Below are positions 40,938-50,091 of a stretch of DNA of 64,000 nt, in pieces. The stretch comes from Streptomyces cellostaticus. GTDB taxonomy: Bacteria > Actinomycetota > Actinomycetes > Streptomycetales > Streptomycetaceae. The translations under genes were made by a program, and so were the position numbers. The notes beneath the pieces were generated by a model. The model was not told where the DNA came from. It saw only the letters and a program-made list of their open reading frames with translations, and ran no database searches. The stretch is from NCBI RefSeq assembly GCF_023630175.1, contig NZ_JALLIN010000029.1, positions 1 to 64,000 of the forward strand, read 5' to 3'. The stretch's first letter is position 1. Each line of letters opens with the position of its first letter.

Positions 40938-41459
40938 ATGACCGCGATCACCGCCAACCGCCGCCTTGCCCGCCTGCGCACCCTCGCTCTGACCGGCATC
41001 GCCACGACCGGCGCCGCGACCGCGGCCCTCACGCTGATGCCGGCCTCCGCGCAGGCCGCCGAGGCACCGAAGACCGCCCACGCCGTCGCGGCTTCCTCGC
41101 GCGACGGCCAGGCCGACGCCAAGGGCTCCACCGGCAGCACCGGCAAGCTCGACGGCTGGATCAAGAAGTCGCTGGCCATCATGAAGGAGAAGGGCATCCC
41201 GGGCAGCTACGAGGGCCTGCACCGCAACATCATGCGCGAGTCCAGCGGCAACCCCGACGCCCAGAACAACTGGGACGTGAACGCGCGGAACGGCATCCCG
41301 TCCAAGGGCCTGCTCCAGGTGATCGAGCCCACCTTCAAGGCCTACCACGTCGACGGCACCTCCAACCGCATCACCGACCCCGTCGCGAACATCACCGCCG
41401 CCGCCAACTACGCCGCGGACCGCTACGGTTCCATCGACAACGTCGACTCCGCGTACTGA
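40938..41459 (+). CDS. Secreted lytic transglycosylase (SLT domain)
   Basis: Protein of 173 aa. Signal peptide to about residue 40 (ending ASAQA-AEA), a Ser/Gly linker, then an SLT-type lysozyme-fold domain (about 70-173). The catalytic Glu is in NIMRESSGNPDAQN, followed by GIPSKGLLQVIEPTFKAY and ITAAANYAADRYGS. It would cleave peptidoglycan glycan strands. ATG at 40938. Confidence 0.92.
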   Translation: MTAITANRRLARLRTLALTGIATTGAATAALTLMPASAQAAEAPKTAHAVAASSRDGQADAKGSTGSTGKLDGWIKKSLAIMKEKGIPGSYEGLHRNIMRESSGNPDAQNNWDVNARNGIPSKGLLQVIEPTFKAYHVDGTSNRITDPVANITAAANYAADRYGSIDNVDSAY

Positions 41460-41598
41460 GCACCGCTCGTGAAAGCGGCCGCCCGGCAGTCGGTGCGGGA
41501 CCGCCGACCGCCCGGCAGTGCCCACCGAGCCCGCGACCGGGTGGGACCCCGCTCCCCGATCCGGCCCGATCCGGACGGCAGACCCTAGACTGACGGGC

Positions 41599-41982
41599 AT
41601 GGCATGCCGCATCAGTGAGTTGGTACTCGACGCCGCGGATCCCGAGCGGCTCGCCGCGTTCTGGAGCGAGGTCCTCGGCTACGTCGAACTCGGCCGCGAG
41701 GACGACGGGAGCATCGAGATCGGGCCGCCCGACACCGGATTCGGTGGCCCGCAGCCCACCCTGGTCCTCAGTCCCAGCGACGACCCGCGGACCGGGAAGC
41801 TGCCGCTGCACATCGACGTGAGCGCCACCGACCGTGATCAGGACGCCGAGCTGGAGCGGTTGCTCGCTCTCGGCGCCGAGCGGGCCGACGTCGGTCAGAC
41901 CGGCTCCGAGGGCTGGCACGTCCTAGCCGATCCGGAAGGCAACGAATTCTGCCTCCTGCGCAGGCGCATCCAGCCCCTCTGA
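41599..41982 (+). CDS. VOC (glyoxalase/bleomycin-resistance) family protein
   Basis: Protein of 127 aa. Begins MACRISELVLDAADPERLAAFWSEVLGY, the VOC opening motif; the C-terminal half has LHIDVSATDRDQDAELERL and VLADPEGNEFCLL with the usual Glu. Two beta-alpha-beta-beta-beta units. Substrate unknown. ATG at 41599. Confidence 0.9.
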   Translation: MACRISELVLDAADPERLAAFWSEVLGYVELGREDDGSIEIGPPDTGFGGPQPTLVLSPSDDPRTGKLPLHIDVSATDRDQDAELERLLALGAERADVGQTGSEGWHVLADPEGNEFCLLRRRIQPL

Positions 41983-42111
41983 GCCGTGCGCCGCCGCGCC
42001 GAGCCGCACGCCTCGGACCGAACTCGGTTCCGCGTGCCGGGAATTGCGGCCGCGACGGGCCGGGTGGCGGCCCCTCCGTCTCCCACACCGCGCGCCGCGT
42101 CGGGCCGCGGC

Positions 42112-42939
42112 TCAGGGCGCGGTGAACAACGTGGGGAAGCGTGGACCGAGCCAGGGCCTGCGACCCCAGACGATGATCCGGCCCCGGGCGAGGGCACGCC
42201 ACGGATCGACCCGGCCGAGCGCGATGAGCAGGAAGGCGACGGGGTCGAGCAGAATGGTGCAGTCCACACCCGGCGACGACGGGCCCGGCGTCACCCGCAC
42301 GGCACCGCCGGCGAGCGTCACGCAGAACGCCTCCCCGCCCCGCAGCCGGATCCGGTAACGGGCCTCCAGTCCGGCCGTGGCTTCGGGATCGGCCACACGC
42401 GGCATGACCGAGAGCATGAACGGCATGCACAGGTTCACCCGTGCCCGGTCGACCATGTGCGGGCGCCTCATGGCGCGTGCCAGGTCGTAGCCGTGGCCGA
42501 GCATGTGCGTGAGCAGGTACGACGCGAGAACGGGCCGGCTCATCGGGCCCAGCGGCGTGGCGGGCGCCCGGCCGTCGGCCGCGGATCCCGGCGGCGCCTC
42601 CAGGAACCTCTCGCACTGCTCCGTGATCATCGTCGCGAGCGGCTCCGCCCGGCGCTCCGTGAAGGCGGCGAGGGACTCCGCGTTGGCGGCGGCGAGACTC
42701 TGCGGCGTCCCGTCACCGTACGGACGCTCCCGCCCGGCCGCCAGATCGGCCATCAGCTCGTTCGCCACGGCCAGGTGCGCGGCGACCTCACCGACGGTCC
42801 ACTCCGACCCCGGTACGGCAAGCGCCGTGTCACCCGCGCTCCGGACCAGTGTGGCGATCTCCTCGGCGGTGCCCCGGATCGCCCGCTCCAGCCCCTCGGG
42901 CCAGGTCCACGACCCGTCCTGCTGTTCCGACATGTGCAC
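42112..42939 (-). CDS. Maleylpyruvate isomerase N-terminal domain (MDMPI) family protein
   Basis: Protein of 275 aa. Mycothiol-dependent-isomerase-like helical bundle: WTVGEVAAHLAVANELMADL supplies one metal-binding His, and LLTHMLGHGYDLARAMRRPH the HxxxH pair. A C-terminal SCP2-like domain follows (FCVTLAGGAVRVTPG, DCTILLDPVAFLLIALGR). Such proteins use mycothiol or act as unknown transferases. GTG at 42939 has GGAG at the right distance; ATG at 42933 is possible. Confidence 0.88.
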   Translation of the reverse strand: MHMSEQQDGSWTWPEGLERAIRGTAEEIATLVRSAGDTALAVPGSEWTVGEVAAHLAVANELMADLAAGRERPYGDGTPQSLAAANAESLAAFTERRAEPLATMITEQCERFLEAPPGSAADGRAPATPLGPMSRPVLASYLLTHMLGHGYDLARAMRRPHMVDRARVNLCMPFMLSVMPRVADPEATAGLEARYRIRLRGGEAFCVTLAGGAVRVTPGPSSPGVDCTILLDPVAFLLIALGRVDPWRALARGRIIVWGRRPWLGPRFPTLFTAP

Positions 42940-43130
42940 GCAGCTCGCTCCACTTCACCGTCCGCCGCGCACGCCGCATGCCGACGGAGCTGGTACCCAA
43001 CCAGACCAGGTGGCGCACGGCAAGCCTTCGCACGCCCCGCCCCGGTCCCGCTGGCCGGCGGCCCGGCCGTCGACCGGGAACACCGGTGCACGGTGTGCCG
43101 CCGACCGGCCGGGAGTCCCTCCGCCCGGCG

Positions 43131-44174
43131 TCAGGACAGCATGAGCAGAAGCCGTGTGTTCGGGACGAGCTTGCGGCTCACGCTGGTGCTCTGCACGAAG
43201 ATCGTGTACTCGTCGTTGTGGTCCGGCTTGACGCGGACCTCCACGTCCGGCAGGCCGAGCAGGGCCCGGGCCTCGGGCCCGGTGTACACCCGGTCCGTCT
43301 TCTTCTCCAGCACCGCGATCCGCTTCTGCGCCTGGATCTTCTCCGACTTGCTCAGTTGGTAGAACGCGCCGCCGGTGCGGTAGTCGTGCCCGCACTCGAC
43401 GACCCACTCCCGGATGCCCGCGTGGCGGGCCACCGGGATGAGCTGGTACTCCGACGGCTTCACCGGGGTCAGGCCGGCCGCCTTGATCGTCTTCTTGTTG
43501 ACCGCCTGGGCACCCGTGGAGAACACCGCCCGCGATCCGCGGATGCCCTGGGACCGGCCCACCATGAAGTTCTCGGTGGCCTGCCTGATGACCTGCCCGG
43601 CCTCCTCCAGACCCTGTGTGCTGGTCGCGTCCCAGATGGCTATGTTGTCCTTCGGGAAACCGCACTGCATGGCCTCGCGCTTGCCCATCTGGTCCGGCAC
43701 CAGGACGGCCAGGGTCCAGTTGTCCTGCTGCGTCCGCATCATCTCCGACACGGCCTGGACCAGTTCACGAGGATCCCTGGAAGAGGAGTCCGGGCAGCGA
43801 TGACTCGCGTTCTCCTGACCGTCGGTGAGCACGAACGTCAGGAAGCTGTGGTCGCCGTACAGTTGTGCCGTCTGCGCCAGCTCGTGCTGCGACGTCAGCG
43901 CGGCCGCCAGCAGGGCCGTCATCCCGCCGACGCGGTAGAGCTGCTTGAGGGACGGCATCCGGAGCACGTCCTTGTCGTAGATGACGCACTCCACCTTGTC
44001 CGCGAAGACGTACACCGTGACGCGCGTCTCCTGGTCCAGCTCCCTCGACCGCCGGGCGAGATAGGCTATCTGCTGGTCCGCCACCTCGACCACCTTGCGG
44101 CTCAGGTGCGACATGGACGAACTGGCATCCAGCACAAGGGCGACGTGGTTGATGTAGTTCTGGTTTCCGGACAT
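43131..44174 (-). CDS. vWA domain-containing protein
   Basis: Protein of 347 aa. von Willebrand factor A domain (about 8-215) with an intact MIDAS: LVLDASSSMS (DxSxS), a Thr in GGMTAL, and FVLTDGQENAS. The C-terminal 110 residues (GIREWVVECGHDYRTGGAFY, RVYTGPEARALLGLPDVEVR, VPNTRLLLML) appear to be a separate small domain. No signal peptide, so cytoplasmic. TerY-like vWA proteins act in metal or stress responses, but no ter genes are nearby. Start at 44174 after GGGGGGAG. Confidence 0.88.
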   Translation of the reverse strand: MSGNQNYINHVALVLDASSSMSHLSRKVVEVADQQIAYLARRSRELDQETRVTVYVFADKVECVIYDKDVLRMPSLKQLYRVGGMTALLAAALTSQHELAQTAQLYGDHSFLTFVLTDGQENASHRCPDSSSRDPRELVQAVSEMMRTQQDNWTLAVLVPDQMGKREAMQCGFPKDNIAIWDATSTQGLEEAGQVIRQATENFMVGRSQGIRGSRAVFSTGAQAVNKKTIKAAGLTPVKPSEYQLIPVARHAGIREWVVECGHDYRTGGAFYQLSKSEKIQAQKRIAVLEKKTDRVYTGPEARALLGLPDVEVRVKPDHNDEYTIFVQSTSVSRKLVPNTRLLLMLS

Positions 44175-44428
44175 GGCGGCTCCCCCCTCTTTCCGACTCG
44201 GTTCCCCCAACGTCTCATCCACCACTGACAATCGGACTCGGGTCCCAAACCGGACGAACCCCTGTACCCGGTGGGGGAGGGGGCTGGTGGCGCGTGCGGG
44301 CGACGACACGCTGGACACCGTGAATCGGGAGCCGTCACGCCCGGCGCCCCCGGGCCGGATCGGCCCGACGGGGCGCCCCTTGGGCGGGCTGCGAGCGCGC
44401 TTCGGGCGCCGTATGGAGGGCGGGCGGG

Positions 44429-44674
44429 TCAGGCGGCCAGGGACTGGCTCGTCCTCCGTCCCGAGCCACGGTCCGCTCGCAGCCGTTCCAGGAGAGCGTC
44501 GGCGGCGGTGAGCGCATCCTCCACCGACGGGGCGCCGGTGATGGCGCAGAGCGTGCCGGAGGTGTCCTCCAACTCCCGGCTCGAGTGGCCGGTGGGCTGC
44601 AGGTCATGGCGGAAGCGCGCCTCGGCGAAGCGGGCCAGCACGGCACGCAGTTCCTTCTCCGCGGGCAACAGCAC
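44429..44674 (-). CDS. DUF5133 family protein
   Basis: Protein of 81 aa from GTG at 44674 (VLLPAEKELRAVLARFAEAR), with the family segment SRELEDTSGTLCAITGAPSVEDALTAAD in shorter pieces: RELEDTSGTLCAITG then EDALTAADALL. These small helical proteins are common regulators or accessories in streptomycetes; function is unknown. GAGAGAGG lies 8-9 bases before the GTG. Longer in-frame starts add non-conserved sequence. Confidence 0.75.
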   Translation of the reverse strand: MLLPAEKELRAVLARFAEARFRHDLQPTGHSSRELEDTSGTLCAITGAPSVEDALTAADALLERLRADRGSGRRTSQSLAA

Positions 44675-45022
44675 GGCGGCAACCTCTCTCGACGGACGGG
44701 CCGTCACCGGGGCCCGTGACATCCCCGGGCGCACACCCGCCGGGTGGCGCCACGACTGAGGGGAAGCGGGCACCTCCCCGGGACTCGACTGCCCCCGAAC
44801 GATCACCGTATGCGTCGCTCCTGGTCCGCCCGGCCGGCGGCGCGTCTCCCGTACCACGGGACACAGCGGTCCCTTGCCACGGGCCGCCCAGGGCATCAAG
44901 GGCCTCGGGCCGGGAGTTTTGGAACACGCTTTACGCGATACACGCAACTGTGGCCAGGGTCCTGGCTGTCTGACAGGGCGTTGGGCCTGTCAGGGCCGAA
45001 TGACGAGAGAGTGGGGCACGTC
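44675..45022. other. Divergent intergenic region with a palindrome before the L,D-transpeptidase gene
   Basis: About 350 bp. CTGACAGG at 44970-44977 and CCTGTCAG at 44986-44993 form an 8-bp perfect inverted repeat with 8-bp spacer, 30 bp before the transpeptidase start. It could be an operator or leader hairpin. The segment 44918-44955 is relatively A+T rich and is the likely promoter. Confidence 0.45.
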
Positions 45023-46009
45023 GTGGGACGGGGCAAGGGCGGCATAGGGATCGCAGTCGTCACGGGCGCGATGCTGGTGGGTGTGAGCGCCTGCGGCGGA
45101 AGCGGTGGTGACACGGCCGGCGGGGACGACGCGAAGGCACCGGGCAAACAGAGTACGAGCGCCTCACCGTCACCGACGAAGCCCAAGGGCCCGCCGATGC
45201 TGCTCGAGACGATCACTCCGCAGACGGGGGCCACGGTCGGCGTGGCCATGCCGATCTCGGTGGTCTTCACCGACCCGGTGGCGGAGAAGGCGAGGGCCGC
45301 GGTGGAGAAGCACATGAAGGTCAGTGCCTCGCAGCCGGTGGCCGGTGCCTGGCACTGGTTCGGCGACAAGCGCGCCGACTGGCGACCGAAGACGTACTGG
45401 CCGTCCGGCACCAAGGTGAAGATCGACGCCGACATGCAGGGCGTCGGCAACGGCAACGGCCGCTACGGCGTGCATGGCTACACGCACACCTTCACGGTCG
45501 GCGACGACGTACGCGCGGATGTGTCGGTGACCGGTCACACCATGAAGGTGACCAGGAACGACAAGCTGCTGCGCACCCTGTCGATCAACGCGGGCAGTGC
45601 CCAGTACCCGACGTGGAACGGCACGATGGCCGTCATCGACAAGCAGGAGAAGGTCCACATGACCTCCTGCAGCGTCGGCATCAGCTGTGACAAGGGCAGC
45701 CCCAACTACTACGACCTGACGCTGCCCTGGGACGTCCACCTCACCCAGTCCGGCACCTACGTGCACTACTCGACCGGCGACCCCAACCCGGGCAGCGGCA
45801 GCGCGCGCGGCTCGCACGGCTGCGTCCACCTGTCGATGTCGGACGCCAAGTGGTTCTACGGCCAGGTCAAGCAGGGGGATCCGGTCACCATCACCGGCTC
45901 GAGCCGTGCCAAGGCCCCCGCCGACAACGGCTACGCCGCCTTCAATCTGGGATGGGACCAGTGGCTCGCGGGCAGCGCGTCCGGTGAGGGGACGACCTCG
46001 ACCCTGTGA
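45023..46009 (+). CDS. L,D-transpeptidase lipoprotein (Ldt, YkuD domain)
   Basis: Protein of 328 aa. Lipoprotein signal ending VGVSACGGSG (Cys anchor about residue 20), a Ser/Pro linker, an Ig-like domain (about 50-145: PQTGATVGVAMPISVVFTD) and a YkuD catalytic domain with the Ser-His-Gly-Cys motif in ARGSHGCVHLSMSDAKWF. It forms 3-3 cross-links in peptidoglycan. Starts GTG at 45023, or 45011. The domain order matches actinobacterial Ldt enzymes. Confidence 0.93.
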   Translation: MGRGKGGIGIAVVTGAMLVGVSACGGSGGDTAGGDDAKAPGKQSTSASPSPTKPKGPPMLLETITPQTGATVGVAMPISVVFTDPVAEKARAAVEKHMKVSASQPVAGAWHWFGDKRADWRPKTYWPSGTKVKIDADMQGVGNGNGRYGVHGYTHTFTVGDDVRADVSVTGHTMKVTRNDKLLRTLSINAGSAQYPTWNGTMAVIDKQEKVHMTSCSVGISCDKGSPNYYDLTLPWDVHLTQSGTYVHYSTGDPNPGSGSARGSHGCVHLSMSDAKWFYGQVKQGDPVTITGSSRAKAPADNGYAAFNLGWDQWLAGSASGEGTTSTL

Positions 46010-46080
46010 TGCGCCGCTGCCGCGGGCCGGTGGCCGCCGGCCCGGACGGCACTCCGCGGCGCGTCGGTGCGGCACCGAAA

Positions 46081-46121
46081 CGCGATCGGCTCCCTCCCCT
46101 GACGGGAGGGAGCCGATCGCG
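46081..46121. terminator. Perfect 18-bp hairpin between L,D-transpeptidase and GlsB genes
   Basis: Bases 46081-46098 (CGCGATCGGCTCCCTCCC) are the reverse complement of 46104-46121, loop CTGAC. The genes are convergent, so it is bidirectional. Confidence 0.9.
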
Positions 46122-46140
46122 TGTGTCCGGCCGTGCGGTG

Positions 46141-46419
46141 TCACGCGTGACCGTGAGAGCGCCGATTGCCGGTGACGAGGCGGTACAGGACGAGCAGGAT
46201 GAGGGAGCCGGCGATCGCCGCGACCCAGGTGGACAGGTCGAAGAACCCGTCGATGGAGTCGACCCCGAAGATGACCTTGCCGAGCCAGCCTCCGAGCAGA
46301 CCGCCGGCGATGCCGATCAGCATGGTGACGATGATGCCCCCGGGGTCCTTGCCCGGCATCAGCGCCTTGGCGATGGCGCCGGCCAGCAGCCCGATGAGGA
46401 TCCACGCGATGATGCCCAT
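46141..46419 (-). CDS. GlsB/YeaQ/YmgE family stress-response membrane protein
   Basis: Protein of 92 aa with three hydrophobic segments and the family glycine motifs: MGIIAWILIGLLAGAIAKAL, GGIIVTMLIGIAGGLLGGWL and WVAAIAGSLILLVLYRLV. Associated with general stress (transglycosylase-associated protein family). A single gene; the upstream segment ending near 46460 has A+T-rich promoter-like sequence. Confidence 0.92.
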   Translation of the reverse strand: MGIIAWILIGLLAGAIAKALMPGKDPGGIIVTMLIGIAGGLLGGWLGKVIFGVDSIDGFFDLSTWVAAIAGSLILLVLYRLVTGNRRSHGHA

Positions 46420-46671
46420 GTACGTCTCCGCTCCGTCTCATAAAGAACTTGTCAGCTCATCGTGTGTTCCGTCCGCGCCCATGCAAACGTGCCGATTGCG
46501 GCGCGGTCATCGCCGCGCCGCGGCCGGACGCGCGTGACCGGAAGCCCGGGCGCTCCGGGCGGGCCGTCCTCCTGGACGACGGAGGCCCAGGGTGCACGGG
46601 TCAAGTCGCCCGCCCCCGTGGTGCGTTGCTGCGACGGGAGCGGGCGGTGGTCCTCAGCCGCCGGACCGGCC

Positions 46672-47226
46672 TCAGTCCTCCGGGGCCTCGTCCGCCGCGT
46701 CCTCGCCGGCCGTGTCCCCGATGGCGACCCGCAGGTCGTGCATGCCCTGCATGGTGTCGATGAGGGCTTCCTCCGCCCCGCTCAGGGCTCGCCTGGTCCC
46801 CTCTACGTCCCCTCGATCGGCGTGCAACTGGGCGCTGAGGGTGTACAGGGCCGTCATCGCGGCCGCGAAGGACGCCTCCCGACCCGGCGGCGGTTCCTCC
46901 GCGTCGGACTCCGAGACCTGTATGGCGGTGCGCTGCAGTCTGTTCGTCAGGATGTTGACCGCGAGACCGGGATCATGGTCGAGCTGCTCCGCCCAGCCGA
47001 GCATCGTGTCGAGGACATCCTCGATCTCGCCCTCCTCGGACAGCCGTGTCGCGGCGGTGATCTCCCACTCCGCCCTGGCCAGCAGATGGCCCAGCAGCCG
47101 CAGGCGATCGGGTTCCCGTGGCTCCGCGCGCCGCGCGTCTGGATCCGCCGCCGGTTCGGCTCCCAGAGCGCTCAACGCCGCATTGATCTGTTCGGCACTC
47201 ACCGGACGCTCGCTCTTGATGCTCAC
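46672..47226 (-). CDS. Hypothetical helical protein
   Basis: Protein of about 184 aa, helical and acidic: SAEQINAALSALGAE, LRLLGHLLARAEWEITAATR, GEIEDVLDTMLGWAEQLDHD and ASFAAAMTALYTLSAQLHAD. No family recognised. The start is uncertain; GTG at 47226 is the most likely. Divergent from the Ku gene 140 bp away. Confidence 0.65.
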   Translation of the reverse strand: MSIKSERPVSAEQINAALSALGAEPAADPDARRAEPREPDRLRLLGHLLARAEWEITAATRLSEEGEIEDVLDTMLGWAEQLDHDPGLAVNILTNRLQRTAIQVSESDAEEPPPGREASFAAAMTALYTLSAQLHADRGDVEGTRRALSGAEEALIDTMQGMHDLRVAIGDTAGEDAADEAPED

Positions 47227-47366
47227 GCTCCCAGCTTCACCCCTCGATGGCGTCGTCGCCCGCCCACGCACCCGGTGGGAGCACCGCGGCCCGGCTCCGG
47301 CGGAGTGCGGTCCGCATGCGGCCTCCCTAGGCTGTTGGTGCTCGGGGCTATCGCGGAGGTGTGCGC

Positions 47367-48410
47367 ATGCCCCGAACCATCTGGTCCGGTGCCATCTCGT
47401 TCGGCCTGGTCACCGTCCCGATCAACGTGGTCGGCGCGACGGAGGACCATTCGATCCGGTTCCACCAGTTCCACACCACGGACATGGGGCGGGTCCGCTA
47501 CCGCAAGATCTGCGAGCTCGAGGACCGGGAGGTCTCCCCGGAAGAGATCGGCAAGGGCTACGAGCTGACGAAGACGCAGGTCATCCCCATCACGGACGAG
47601 GACCTGCGCAATCTTCCCCTGCCCACGGCGAAGGCGATCGAGATCGACGCCTTCGTGCCGCTCGCCTCCATCGACCCGATCAGGATCGGCGAGGGCTACT
47701 ACCTGCAACCGGCCGGGAAGGTCGCGGCCAAGCCCTACAAGCTGCTCGCCCGGGCTCTCGGCCGCTCCTCGAAGGTGGCGGTCGCGAAGTACGCCTGGTC
47801 CGGTCGTGAGCGGCTCGGCCTGCTCCGGGTGAAGGACGACGTCCTGGTACTCCACGCCATGCGCTGGCCCGACGAGATCCGCTCCCCGAAGGAGTTGCTG
47901 CCCCCGCCGGTGGACGTGTCGGACGAGGAGATCGAGGGGGCGCTCGCGCTGATGGAGACCATGGCCCGCGACGACCTCGAGGGGGAGGAGTTCCAGGACC
48001 GCTACACCGAGGCCATGGCGCGGATCATCGAGGCGAAGCGGGAGGAGAAGCCGCTGCCCGAGGCGCCGGAGCCGGCGGCACCGGCCCAGGTGCTCGACCT
48101 GATGGCAGCGCTGAGTGAGTCGGTGCGGAAGGCGAAGGCCTCCCGCGGAGAGGACGTCGGCACCGCGGAGGTGCGCAGGCTGCCGAAGCCCGAGAAGACA
48201 ACGGCCGCCAGGCGGGGGAGGGCCGAGAAGCAACCGGACGCAAGGCCCACGGGGAGGAAGGCGTCCACGAAGGAGACGTCCGGGGGGAAGGGGTCGGCGA
48301 AGGAGGCGTCCGCGAAGGAGGCGTCCGCGAGGAAGGCCTCCGGGAAGGAGGCGTCCGCGAAGAGGACGACCGCCAGGAGGACGACGTCCCGACGGCCGCG
48401 AAGCGCTTAG
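47367..48410 (+). CDS. ku: Ku protein (non-homologous end joining)
   Basis: Protein of 347 aa. The bacterial Ku core covers residues 1-255: RTIWSGAISFGLVTVPINVV, HQFHTTDMGRVRYRKICELE, SVKVAVAKYAW-like, and LMETMARDDLEGEEFQDRY. Binds DNA ends as a ring-shaped homodimer and recruits LigD. The C-terminal 90 residues are a lysine-rich tail with repeated KEASA/RKASGKEASA units, typical of actinomycete Ku that can also bind DNA along its length. LigD is not nearby. ATG at 47367 has GGAGG 7 bases upstream. Confidence 0.94.
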   Translation: MPRTIWSGAISFGLVTVPINVVGATEDHSIRFHQFHTTDMGRVRYRKICELEDREVSPEEIGKGYELTKTQVIPITDEDLRNLPLPTAKAIEIDAFVPLASIDPIRIGEGYYLQPAGKVAAKPYKLLARALGRSSKVAVAKYAWSGRERLGLLRVKDDVLVLHAMRWPDEIRSPKELLPPPVDVSDEEIEGALALMETMARDDLEGEEFQDRYTEAMARIIEAKREEKPLPEAPEPAAPAQVLDLMAALSESVRKAKASRGEDVGTAEVRRLPKPEKTTAARRGRAEKQPDARPTGRKASTKETSGGKGSAKEASAKEASARKASGKEASAKRTTARRTTSRRPRSA

Positions 48411-48521
48411 ACCGGCGCCGTCGGCCGGAGGACGGCCCCGGCGCTGTCGGCCGTCAGCGACGCAGGGCCTTCGGGCCCCGCAGACGGCGGACCACCGGGC
48501 GGCCCGCACCCCATGCGCTGA

Positions 48522-48845
48522 TCATGCCGATTCCGCGGGCTGCAGGTACACCTCGTCGACGTAGCACCACGCCCATTCCTCCCCCGGCTCCGTGGAACGC
48601 ACCAGGGGGTGCCCGGTCGCTTCGTGGTGAGCGGTCGCGTGGGCGCCCGGCGAACTGTCGCAGCATCCCATGTGCCCGCAGGCCAGGCAGAGCCGCAGGC
48701 GTCCTCCGCGCTGTCCCCGGGCCTCGCACTCCGGGCACACGTCGCTCTGCGGCACCGGCGCCGGTGCCGTGCCCGCGTCCGCCGCGTGGACGCAGCTCCG
48801 GCCCTCCGGACGGCCACCGTCCGGTCTCACCACCCACTTGGTCAT
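48522..48845 (-). CDS. UBP-type zinc-finger domain protein
   Basis: Protein of 107 aa with the Zn-finger pattern: CVHAADAG, VCPECEARG, LRLCLACGHMGCCDSSPGAHATAHHEATGHPL and WCYVDEVYL (shown here in short parts). It is a stand-alone bacterial UBP zinc finger, function unknown. Start ATG at 48845 has an AAGGGGA site 5 bases before. The upstream frame continues in phase into a decayed MmyB-type gene, which should not be included. Confidence 0.85.
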   Translation of the reverse strand: MTKWVVRPDGGRPEGRSCVHAADAGTAPAPVPQSDVCPECEARGQRGGRLRLCLACGHMGCCDSSPGAHATAHHEATGHPLVRSTEPGEEWAWCYVDEVYLQPAESA

Positions 48846-48857
48846 GGGGTTCCCCTT

Positions 48858-49309
48858 CGCGCCCACCCGCCGTTTCCGCCACCCCCGCTTCGCGGGCGCT
48901 CGGGTTCCTGGATGCGGTTGACCGGGTTCCGAGTAGATCACCAACGTGTGCTCCGGGTGTTCGGCCAGGTGGAAGGCGGTGTAGGCGAATTCGACCACTC
49001 CCCGCCCCGCGAGCCGCAGCCGCTTCCGTCCGCCGTGCCGCGCCTGCACGTCGTACCGCGGCCACCACGCACGGACCTCCGGACTGCGTGCCTTCAGCTC
49101 GTCGATCAACCGGGTGTACCGGGGGTCGCCCGGATGGCTGCCGGCCGGCGTCCTGAGCCGGGCGAGCAGGCCGCGTGCTCCTCCCGGCGCAGGCCCGGCG
49201 TCCTGCGTCGTCCGGCGTGGGGCAGCCCGACCGCGTCCGGCGTGATCCGCTCTCTGCGGCTGCGAAGGAAGGCACCCAGCTCACGGTGCTGATTCGGGTC
49301 CGTCTGCAT
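48858..49309 (-). pseudogene. Decayed MmyB-type XRE regulator with internal deletion
   Basis: The first 45 residues (MQTDPNQHRELGAFLRSRR, then GRRRTPGLRREE) match the start of MmyB-like HTH regulators. The downstream piece (LLARLRTPAGSHPGDPRYTR, RSPEVRAWWPRYDVQARHGG, YTAFHLAEHPEHTLVIYSEP) matches their C-terminal end. About 150 residues between are missing and the two parts are in different frames. The C-terminal part has lost its stop and runs into the UBP gene. Non-functional as a regulator. Confidence 0.78.
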
Positions 49310-49454
49310 GGTGGATGGCACTCCTGGTTCCAGTATGAACACCTTCTGGATACCAGGCTGAAGACCTCGCAGACTGTGCCGCGCGGGAGATTCGGCTCCC
49401 ACCGATGACCGGTCCGGTCACCGGCGACGCGTGACGCGGAGGGAAGAGGCGGAG

Positions 49455-49908
49455 ATGGTGTCGGGAATCGCAGGCAAGGCCGTGGCGATCACGGGAGCCG
49501 GCAGCGGCAGCGGCATCGGTGAGGTGACCGCACTGCTGCTCGCGGAGCGGGGTGCTCGGCTCGTCCTCGGGGCGCGCCGTTCCGAGCGGCTCGCCGCCCG
49601 CCGCATTCCGTGTCGTGCCGGCCATGGCGGTGTACGCCGGCACGAAGTTCGCGGTCCGTGCCATTGCCGAAGGCCTGCGCCAGGAAGCGGGCGACTCGCT
49701 GCGGGTCACCACCGTCTCGCCCGGCGCCACAGGGCCCGACTTCGCCGAAGCCTCCACGAGTCCGCGGGTCCGAGCGGAGATCACGGACATGCGGGACCGG
49801 ATCGCCATTCCGCCGGACGCGATCGCCCGAACCATCGCGTTCGCCATCGAGCAGCCTGAGACCGTGGACGTGAACGAGCTGGTCGTCAGGCCCACCGCCC
49901 AGAGCTGA
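49455..49908 (+). pseudogene. Decayed SDR-family oxidoreductase with internal deletion and frameshift
   Basis: N-terminal part MVSGIAGKAVAITGAGSGSG and LLLAERGARLVLGARRSERL is a normal SDR start. The second part, in another frame, is VVPAMAVYAGTKFAVRAIAE, RQEAGDSLRVTTVSPGATG and IEQPETVDVNELVVRPTAQ, the normal end with Tyr-x3-Lys. The 100 or so residues between them, including the NNAG motif and catalytic Ser, are gone. Divergent from the decayed MmyB-type regulator; the pair is usually intact in other streptomycetes. Confidence 0.8.
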
Positions 49909-50091
49909 CCCCGCTCCCGCCCGGGCCCGGGTGCGGGGGTGGCCCGAGCGCGGCAGGGCACATGTGCCCGCCGGCCCGGCCGACCGCTACCGGACCCGGT
50001 CCGAAGGGGACACCGAGCGGCCCCGGACAGCGAAGCGGCCAAGGGGGATTCCGGTGCGCTGAACGGCGCCCGACGGGGTACACGGGCCGGC

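Noticed and set aside
48522..49109. Single 195-aa protein joining the MmyB-like segment and the UBP zinc finger
   Set aside because: The UBP part has its own start and ribosome-binding site at 48845 and normal family length; the in-frame junction is explained by decay of the upstream gene.
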